This document shows positions 50,862-56,120 of a DNA stretch of 56,120 nucleotides, one piece after another. Made by a program: the position numbers and the translations under genes. Source of the stretch: Arthrobacter sp. (GTDB lineage Bacteria; Actinomycetota; Actinomycetes; Actinomycetales; Micrococcaceae); NCBI GenBank assembly GCA_026393275.1, contig JAPLAM010000109.1, forward strand, positions 1 through 56,120, in the 5' to 3' direction. The notes below the pieces were generated by a model. That model searched no databases. It was not told the DNA's origin and worked only from the letters and a program-made list of their open reading frames with translations. Numbering within the stretch: the first letter of the stretch is position 1; the number at the start of each line of letters is the position of its first letter.

Positions 50862-51567
50862 GGCCGGCCCCGATGAATTCGTGCCGGAGGGAGACGAGTT
50901 CCCGGAGGTCCGCGACGGTGCGTCCGGCCAGGGTGTACCAGGTGGCGCGGCGCGGATCGTCGGGGAGCGGGACAATGTGCGGAATGGCCACCGTGACGAC
51001 GCCGGAGGCCACGGCCGCAGCGACCCCGGGCTCCGAGTCTTCGAGGGCAACACAGTGCCGGTGATCCAGCTCGGGATCGTCCTGCTGCAGGAGTTCAACG
51101 GCCTTCAAGTAGGCCTCGGGGTGGGGTTTGCCCTGCGTGACCGTGTCCCCGGTGACGAGGAATTCGAAATAGGGTTTGGGCAGGCTGGCGACGATCTCGC
51201 GGGCCAGGGGTGCCTCGGACATGGTCACGAGGGCGCAGCGGACGCCGGCCGTGTGCAGCTCTTCCAGCAGTTCCCGCGCGCCGGGACGCCACGGGACGGA
51301 CTCACGGACCTGGCACACGACATGCCCGGTGAGGGTGTCGATGATTTCACGGACCTCCAGCGCCACCCCGGCTTCCTGGAGTATGCCTGCCGAGTAGACG
51401 AGCGACTGCCCGACGAGTTGCATGGCCTTCTCGTGCGACCACTGCCCGCCGTGGGCAGCCACCAGGGCGTGTTCGGCTTCAATCCAGTACCGCTCGGTAT
51501 CCACGATCGTGCCGTCCATGTCCCACAGCGCGGCTTTGAGCAGGGGCTGGGAGGCTGGAGATCGCAT
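50854..51567 (-). CDS. HAD-superfamily hydrolase (phosphatase/mutase-like)
   Basis: 237 aa. Motif I is WDMDGTIVDTE, with nucleophile D16 and acid D18; motif II is LVTMSEAP and motif III/IV GKPHPEAYLKA with HCVALEDSEPGVAAA. A cap domain lies between residues about 25 and 95. It would remove phosphate from a small metabolite. The ATG at 51567 is 7 nt after TAGACT (51575-51580, minus strand). It is divergent from the PAC2 gene and coupled to the protease gene. Confidence 0.88.
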   Translation of the reverse strand: MRSPASQPLLKAALWDMDGTIVDTERYWIEAEHALVAAHGGQWSHEKAMQLVGQSLVYSAGILQEAGVALEVREIIDTLTGHVVCQVRESVPWRPGARELLEELHTAGVRCALVTMSEAPLAREIVASLPKPYFEFLVTGDTVTQGKPHPEAYLKAVELLQQDDPELDHRHCVALEDSEPGVAAAVASGVVTVAIPHIVPLPDDPRRATWYTLAGRTVADLRELVSLRHEFIGAGLV

Positions 51568-51574
51568 GCCCTCC

Positions 51575-51580
51575 AGTCTA
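51575..51580 (-). promoter_or_regulatory. -10 hexamer of the HAD gene
   Basis: TAGACT, spacer GGAGGGC, then ATG. The spacer itself contains GGAGG, which is too close to the start to act as a normal Shine-Dalgarno. Confidence 0.4.
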
Positions 51581-51676
51581 CGGGGTGGCCCCTGGGCCCG
51601 GCCGCGGGCTACGCCGTCGGCGAATTCCCGGTGCCGTGCGGCGCCTGCCTCCCTGCGTTCCCCCGTGACTTGGACG

Positions 51677-51682
51677 TAGGGT
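51677..51682 (+). promoter_or_regulatory. -10 hexamer of the PAC2 gene
   Basis: TAGGGT, spacer GAAGAC, then ATG 51689. Confidence 0.4.
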
Positions 51683-51688
51683 GAAGAC

Positions 51689-52594
51689 ATGAATAGCTTC
51701 GAGTCAGACACCACGGACCCGGGCGTCACGCCCGAACCGGAGCGGTTGTTGCAGCCCGTGCCCGAGGGCCAGCGCATCACGGTGATGCTTGCGGCCTTCG
51801 AAGGGTGGAACGACGCCGGCGAAGCGGCGAGCGACGCGTTGCGGTACCTCAACAAGCTTTGGGGCGGCAAAAAAGCCGGCTCTATCGACGCCGACGAGTA
51901 CTACGACTTCCAGTTCACCCGGCCCACCATCCGGCGCACAGCTGCCGGCGAACGGAAGATCAAGTGGCCGTCCACCCGGATCTTCAAGGCCAGCGTCCCG
52001 GGCTCGAATGTGGATGTCATCTTCGTCCAGGGCACGGAGCCGTCCTATAAGTGGCGCGCGTACACGGCGGAGCTTCTGGTGCACGCCGAGGCGCTGAACG
52101 TGGACTACGTGATCCTGGTCGGCGCCCTGCTGGCGGACGTGCCGCACAGCCGCCCCATCCCGGTCAGCGCCTCCACCGACGACGCCGCGCTGCGGGAACG
52201 GATGGACCTGGAGGCCTCCCAGTACGAGGGACCCGTGGGGATCGTCGGGGTGCTCGGCGAAGTGGCCCTGCTGGCCGGGCTGCCCACGATCTCCCTCTGG
52301 GCGGCTGTTCCGCACTACGTGGCGCAGGCGCCCTCGCCGAAGGCCCAGCTGGCGTTGCTGCACCGGATCGAGGAACTCCTGCAGGTTCCCCTGGATACAC
52401 AGGACCTGGTGGAGGATGCCGACGCCTGGGAACGCGGCGTGGACGAACTCGCCACCGAGGACCCCGAGATCGCGGCGTATGTGCGCCAGCTGGAGGAAGC
52501 CAAGGACACCGCGGACCTGCCCGAGGCCAGCGGCGAGTCGATTGCGCGGGAGTTTGAGCGTTACCTCAAGCGCCGGGGAAAAGACAAGCCCTAG
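51689..52594 (+). CDS. PAC2-family protein
   Basis: 301 aa. It has the PAC2 pattern: ITVMLAAFEGWNDAGEAASD, a middle region DVIFVQGTEPSYKWRAYTAE, and VALLAGLPTISLWAAVPHYV. In eukaryotes PAC2 is a proteasome assembly chaperone. In actinobacteria the family is common and its task is not settled, so the closeness to the proteasome genes here (about 3 kb from trmI-mpa) is suggestive only. The C-terminal 60 residues are acidic and helical. It converges on mshC with a gap of 4 bp. Confidence 0.85.
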   Translation: MNSFESDTTDPGVTPEPERLLQPVPEGQRITVMLAAFEGWNDAGEAASDALRYLNKLWGGKKAGSIDADEYYDFQFTRPTIRRTAAGERKIKWPSTRIFKASVPGSNVDVIFVQGTEPSYKWRAYTAELLVHAEALNVDYVILVGALLADVPHSRPIPVSASTDDAALRERMDLEASQYEGPVGIVGVLGEVALLAGLPTISLWAAVPHYVAQAPSPKAQLALLHRIEELLQVPLDTQDLVEDADAWERGVDELATEDPEIAAYVRQLEEAKDTADLPEASGESIAREFERYLKRRGKDKP

Positions 52595-52598
52595 GCAG

Positions 52599-53882
52599 CT
52601 ACAGTACGACGCCGAGCAGCGCGTCGACGGCGTCGGCCACCAGGGCGGCGTCTACGGCCGAACCGGTCGCGGCGCCGGCGGCCGGCGCCGCTGCCGCCCA
52701 GGCATCCACTGCGGCGAGGGCGCGAGGCGCGTCGAGGTCGTCCGAGAGTGCGGCCCGGAGCCCCTCGATGAGCGGCACGGCCGATCCTGCCGGAGCGTGA
52801 TCCGCGGCGGCCCGCCACTTCTTCAGCCGCTCCTTGGCCGCAGCGAAGCCTTCGTCGGTCCAGGACCAGTCGCTGCGGTAGTGGTGCGCCAGGATGGCAA
52901 GCCGGATCGCGGCAGGCTCCTCGCCGGCGGCGCGCAGCCTGGAGACCAGCACGAGGTTGCCCTTGGACTTGCTCATCTTTTCGCCGTCCAGGCCCACCAT
53001 GCCGGCATGCGCGAAGTGCTTGGCCAGCGGGACGCCGGTCAGGGAGTACGCGTGCCCCGCTCCCATTTCGTGGTGCGGGAAGACGAGGTCGGAACCGCCG
53101 CCCTGGACCGTGAAGGGCGCTGGCAGGTATTTCTGCGCGATGACGGTACATTCGATGTGCCAGCCGGGGCGCCCCTCCCCCAGCTCGCCGCCCGGCCAGC
53201 TTGGCTCACCCTCCCGGGCGACCCGCCAGAGCAGCGGATCCAGGGCCTGCCGTTTTCCGGCCCGGCCCGGGTCGCCGCCGCGTTCGGCGAACAGTTCGAG
53301 CATCTCGGCGTCGGAGAGTCCCGAGATGGACCCGAGGGTCCAGGCGTCACGCGCCTCGGCGGAGTGCTTTCCGGCCGCTTCGACGTCGTAGTAGATATCG
53401 CCGTCGGGCTCTCCGGCGGTGCCGGCGACGGCGTAGGCCAGTCCGCGCTGCACGAGTGACTCGATTGCGGGAACGATCTGCGGGATCGCTTCGACGGCGC
53501 CCACGTAGTTGTCCGGCGCCAGTACGTTCAGCGCTTCCATGTCGGTCTGGAACAGTTTGATCTGGCTGGCCGCCAGTTCGCGCCAGTCCACGCCGGTCGC
53601 CGTCGCGCGCTCCAGCAGTGGATCGTCGACGTCGGTGACGTTCTGGACGTAGGCAACCTGCTGGCGGCCGTCGCGCCAGGCCCGGTTGAGCAGGTCGAAG
53701 GCCACATAGCTGGCCGCGTGGCCCATGTGGGTGGCGTCGTACGGGGTGATTCCACAAACGTACATGGACTGATTCCCCGTCGCTTCAACAGTGACGACAC
53801 TGTGCTTGACGGTGTCGAAAAGTCGCAGCGCGGGCGTGCTGCCCGGGAGTTGGGGAACAGGGCGGGAGGTCCAGGTTTTCAC
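52599..53882 (-). CDS. mshC: MshC, mycothiol ligase (Cys:GlcN-Ins)
   Basis: 427 aa, class I cysteinyl-tRNA-synthetase-like but lacking the tRNA-binding end. It has [17 protein letters not shown] with zinc ligand C43 and the HIGH-type motif [19 protein letters not shown], and KMSKSKGN. It links cysteine to glucosaminyl-inositol in ATP-dependent mycothiol synthesis, the main thiol buffer of actinobacteria. It has the usual MshC start ([11 protein letters not shown] after a short head). The GTG start follows TAGGCT (53889-53894) by 6 nt. Neighbours PAC2 and uppP are conserved. Confidence 0.95.
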   Translation of the reverse strand: MKTWTSRPVPQLPGSTPALRLFDTVKHSVVTVEATGNQSMYVCGITPYDATHMGHAASYVAFDLLNRAWRDGRQQVAYVQNVTDVDDPLLERATATGVDWRELAASQIKLFQTDMEALNVLAPDNYVGAVEAIPQIVPAIESLVQRGLAYAVAGTAGEPDGDIYYDVEAAGKHSAEARDAWTLGSISGLSDAEMLELFAERGGDPGRAGKRQALDPLLWRVAREGEPSWPGGELGEGRPGWHIECTVIAQKYLPAPFTVQGGGSDLVFPHHEMGAGHAYSLTGVPLAKHFAHAGMVGLDGEKMSKSKGNLVLVSRLRAAGEEPAAIRLAILAHHYRSDWSWTDEGFAAAKERLKKWRAAADHAPAGSAVPLIEGLRAALSDDLDAPRALAAVDAWAAAAPAAGAATGSAVDAALVADAVDALLGVVL

Positions 53883-53888
53883 AGCCCA

Positions 53889-53894
53889 AGCCTA
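53889..53894 (-). promoter_or_regulatory. -10 hexamer of mshC
   Basis: TAGGCT, spacer TGGGCT, then GTG. It overlaps the 3' side of uppP and lets mshC be transcribed independently. Confidence 0.5.
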
Positions 53895-53897
53895 GTG

Positions 53898-54731
53898 CTA
53901 GGCGCTGATGACATTGAAACCGAGCAGCAGGTACAGCGCCAGACCCAGGAAGATCCGGTACCAGACGAAGATCCGGTAGCTGCGGGTGGAGACGTAACGG
54001 AGGAACCAGCCGACGATGACATAGCCCACCACGAAGGCGATGACGGTGGCGAGCCCGGTCTCCGGCAGGCCGTAGGGCCCGGTGATGCCTTCCTTCGAGA
54101 CGACCTTGTAGAGCTGGTACAGGCCGCTGCCGAAGACGGCCGGAATGGCGAGCAGGAAGGAGTACCGTGCCGCGGCTTCGCGGGTGTAGCCCATCAACAG
54201 CCCGGCCGTGATGGTGCCGCCGGAGCGTGACACCCCCGGGATCAGTGCCATCGCCTGGGCGAGCCCGAAGAAGATGCCGTGCTTGTAAGTGAGCTGGCTG
54301 AGGTCGCGTTCCTGGCGGCCGACGGCGTCAGCGACCGCAAGGATCATGCCGAAGACGATCAGCGTGGTGGCGACGACCCAGAGGCTGCGGAGCACCGATT
54401 CGATCTGGTCCTGGAAGAGCAGGCCCAGGACGATGATCGGGAGGCTGCCCAGGATCACGAGCCAGCCCATCCGGGCGTCCGGGTCCTGCCGGGATACCTT
54501 GCCGGTGAACGATCCAAACCAGGCCTTGACGATCCGGACGATGTCGCGCCAGAAGTAGACGATCACCGCGGTCTCGGTGCCCAACTGGGTGATGGCGGTG
54601 AAGGCCGCCCCGGGGTCGGCGGCGTCGGGCAGGAAGGCGCCCACGATCCGCAGGTGGGCGCTCGAGGAAATGGGGAGGAATTCTGTCAGCCCCTGCACAA
54701 GGCCCAGAAAGGCCGCTTCTAACCAGTTCAC
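53898..54731 (-). CDS. uppP: UppP, undecaprenyl-diphosphatase
   Basis: 277 aa, with 8 or so membrane helices. The two catalytic motifs are [17 protein letters not shown] (about 10-26) and [11 protein letters not shown] (about 160-170). It dephosphorylates undecaprenyl diphosphate to recycle the carrier for peptidoglycan. I chose the GTG at 54729-54731 ([10 protein letters not shown]), the usual family start; the ORF is open to 54767. TAGGGT lies 8 nt upstream. Divergent from the aldo/keto reductase. Confidence 0.94.
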   Translation of the reverse strand: MNWLEAAFLGLVQGLTEFLPISSSAHLRIVGAFLPDAADPGAAFTAITQLGTETAVIVYFWRDIVRIVKAWFGSFTGKVSRQDPDARMGWLVILGSLPIIVLGLLFQDQIESVLRSLWVVATTLIVFGMILAVADAVGRQERDLSQLTYKHGIFFGLAQAMALIPGVSRSGGTITAGLLMGYTREAAARYSFLLAIPAVFGSGLYQLYKVVSKEGITGPYGLPETGLATVIAFVVGYVIVGWFLRYVSTRSYRIFVWYRIFLGLALYLLLGFNVISA

Positions 54732-54739
54732 GTTTATAG

Positions 54740-54745
54740 ACCCTA
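54740..54745 (-). promoter_or_regulatory. -10 hexamer of uppP
   Basis: TAGGGT with an 8-nt spacer (CTATAAAC) to the GTG start. The spacer is longer than at the other genes, so a very short leader is possible. Confidence 0.35.
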
Positions 54746-54769
54746 CGTTATGCACGGTCCGGAGCATCG

Positions 54770-54775
54770 TAAGCT
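54770..54775 (+). promoter_or_regulatory. -10 hexamer of the aldo/keto reductase gene
   Basis: TAAGCT, spacer TGCAGGC, then ATG 54783. It supports this ATG over one at 54750. Confidence 0.4.
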
Positions 54776-54782
54776 TGCAGGC

Positions 54783-55718
54783 ATGCAGCAGCGTTATGTC
54801 GGCAACAGTGGGTTGCGAGTCTCGTCCCTATCCCTTGGCACCATGTCGTGGGCCGGTGAGACCGATGAGCAGGATGCAGCCGGCCTGCTCCGTACCTTTG
54901 TCGACGGGGGCGGCACGCTGATTGACACCGCTGCTTCCTACGCCGGCGGCCGGGCCGAGGCCCTGCTCGGCGGCATGCTGGGCGACGTTGTTGCCCGCTC
55001 GGAAGTGGTGATCTCCACCAAAGCCGGCCTGACGACGTCGGGCGGCCGGCACAGCGTCGATACGTCGCGCAACGGCATGCTGTCCGCCCTCGATGCGAGC
55101 CTCGCACGGCTGGGCACCGATTACGTCGACATCTGGTTCGCCCAGGCCTGGGATCCGAACGTGCCGTTGGAGGAAACCCTCTCCGCCCTGGACTTCGCGG
55201 TGCGCTCCGGCCGGGCACGCTACGCCGGAGTATCCAATTTCAACGGCTGGCAGACAGCCAAGGCCGCGGCCGTGGCGGGGTTCCCGCTAGTGGCGAGCCA
55301 GGCCGAGTATTCGCTGGTGCGGCGCCAGCCCGAAGCGGAATTGATTCCCGCCATCGAGGATGCCGGGCTCGGCCTGATGGCGTGGGCGCCGCTGGGGCGT
55401 GGCGTGCTGACCGGGAAGTACCGTGGGCACATTCCCGCCGACTCCCGGGCCGCGCACCAGAAGCTGGCCAGCTATGTGGAGCCATACCTGGAAGGCAACG
55501 CCTCGAGTGTTGTTGAAGCGGTCGCGATGGCGGCCAAGGGGCTGGGCCGTACCGCCTTGGACGTGTCGCTTAGCTGGCTGCTGTCCCAGCACGGCGTGGC
55601 GACCGCGGTGGTGGGCGCCCGGACGCCGGTCCATTTGAAGGAAATCATGGATGCGGTGCTGACGCCGCTGCCGCCGGAGATTGCCACGGCACTTGAGGAC
55701 GTTTCCAGCCCGGCCTGA
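54783..55718 (+). CDS. Aldo/keto reductase
   Basis: 311 aa, TIM-barrel. It begins [20 protein letters not shown] and shows the catalytic Asp and Tyr in [21 protein letters not shown], the Lys in [10 protein letters not shown] and the NADPH part at [17 protein letters not shown]. Residues at 125-150 ([20 protein letters not shown]) match the family, although the usual His there is Gln (WFAQAWD). It reduces aldehydes or ketones with NADPH; the substrate is unknown. It is monocistronic. Confidence 0.9.
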   Translation: MQQRYVGNSGLRVSSLSLGTMSWAGETDEQDAAGLLRTFVDGGGTLIDTAASYAGGRAEALLGGMLGDVVARSEVVISTKAGLTTSGGRHSVDTSRNGMLSALDASLARLGTDYVDIWFAQAWDPNVPLEETLSALDFAVRSGRARYAGVSNFNGWQTAKAAAVAGFPLVASQAEYSLVRRQPEAELIPAIEDAGLGLMAWAPLGRGVLTGKYRGHIPADSRAAHQKLASYVEPYLEGNASSVVEAVAMAAKGLGRTALDVSLSWLLSQHGVATAVVGARTPVHLKEIMDAVLTPLPPEIATALEDVSSPA

Positions 55719-55740
55719 GCACCGGCAGTCCTTAGTTCCG

Positions 55741-55802
55741 ACCAACTCCCCCGATCAACTCCCCCGACCCACTCCACCGGCCCACTCGCCCAACCCACTC
55801 CA
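55741..55802. repeat. Degenerate 13-14 bp tandem repeat
   Basis: About five imperfect units of the type CAACTCCCCCGAC / CACTCCACCGGCC / CACTCGCCCAACC. It fills the gap between the reductase gene and the HNH gene, which together with it covers 55719-55817. No promoter or gene is seen in it. Confidence 0.6.
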
Positions 55803-55817
55803 CGCCGGGGTGCCTCG

Positions 55818-56120
55818 TCACGATCGGAAGTAGTGGTTTCGTCTGGGTTGCTGGCGTGGGTCGAGGTGGGGTGGCGGGATGAACCAGGGGATGCCGGCGC
55901 GGGGCTGGATGGTCCAGTGTTCTTTGTGGATCAGGTGGTGATGGTGGGAACAAAGCAGGACTCCGTTGTCGGCGCTCGTGGTGCCGCCGCGGGACCAGTA
56001 GTCGATGTGGTGGGCTTCGCACCAGGGGGCGGGGATGGTGCAGCCGGGGAACGCGCAGCCTTGGTCGCGGGCGGTGATGGCTTTGCGGATGTGGGGCGGG
56101 AAGATCCGGGTGGTGCGGCC
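55818..56120 (-). CDS. DUF222/HNH endonuclease-domain protein (3' part)
   Basis: The last 100 codons are present; the gene continues past the right edge. The HNH motif is clear: RDQGCAFPGCTIPAPWCEAH, then HIDYWSRGGTTSADNGVLLC and SHHHHLIHKEHW. The arrangement of Cys pairs and the Gly-Gly turn matches the DUF222-HNH family, known as the 13E12 repeat family in Mycobacterium tuberculosis. Such genes occur in many copies per actinobacterial genome. Whether the protein cuts DNA is unknown. It stops with TGA at 55818-55820. Confidence 0.9.
   Translation of the reverse strand, partial: GRTTRIFPPHIRKAITARDQGCAFPGCTIPAPWCEAHHIDYWSRGGTTSADNGVLLCSHHHHLIHKEHWTIQPRAGIPWFIPPPHLDPRQQPRRNHYFRS

Overview
The window is chromosomal DNA from a high-GC actinobacterium, most likely Arthrobacter, Pseudarthrobacter or another Micrococcaceae genus. 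The evidence is a complete Pup-proteasome locus, the mycothiol gene mshC, RbpA, an actinobacterial bc1/aa3 respiratory cluster next to trpD, and a single-chain PafBC regulator of the type known from Arthrobacter. GC is high throughout, so most genes carry long spurious ORFs on the opposite strand. I see no tRNA, rRNA, CRISPR array, insertion sequence or prophage.

Layout. 1-3.8 kb: the start of the Rieske gene qcrA, then qcrC and ctaE (minus strand), divergent from trpD; then a stand-alone Lrp/AsnC sensor domain and a DUF3054 membrane protein. 3.9-11.4 kb is accessory: an isochorismatase-like hydrolase, a MarR regulator divergent from an unusual GTP cyclohydrolase II / flavin monooxygenase fusion, a hemerythrin, a glutamate decarboxylase paired with a class II glutamine amidotransferase, and two overlapping lipoprotein genes. 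11.4-22 kb: an LCP cell-wall ligase, a ferredoxin / ferredoxin-reductase fusion with a P450, a UvrA-like ATPase without the UvrB-binding region, and a type III PKS / methyltransferase / FAD monooxygenase operon. This stretch looks like a small specialised-metabolism neighbourhood.

22-37 kb: a repeat-bearing lipoprotein, peptide deformylase, S9 peptidase, RlmA-like methyltransferase, NfeD/SPFH pair, MGT-type glycosyltransferase, rbpA behind candidate sigma-A and sigma-R promoters, a polyprenyl-phosphate mannose synthase, an amidohydrolase, and the helicase helY. 36.3-50 kb is the conserved minus-strand core: mpa-dop-pup-prcB-prcA-pafA, two FKBP isomerases, pafBC, a small membrane protein, tatA and tatC, with trmI upstream of mpa. 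Mpa unfolds proteins that PafA has tagged with Dop-processed Pup, and PrcA/PrcB degrade them. 50-56 kb: site-2 protease, HAD phosphatase, PAC2 protein, mshC, uppP, an aldo/keto reductase, and the 3' part of a DUF222/HNH (13E12-type) gene cut by the window edge.

Many genes start 6-8 nt after a TANNNT hexamer with no Shine-Dalgarno sequence, pointing to widespread leaderless transcription. I used this signature to choose several starts. The most unusual single gene is the RibA-monooxygenase fusion at 5209-7119. Function calls rest on motif and family recognition by eye; no database search was run.
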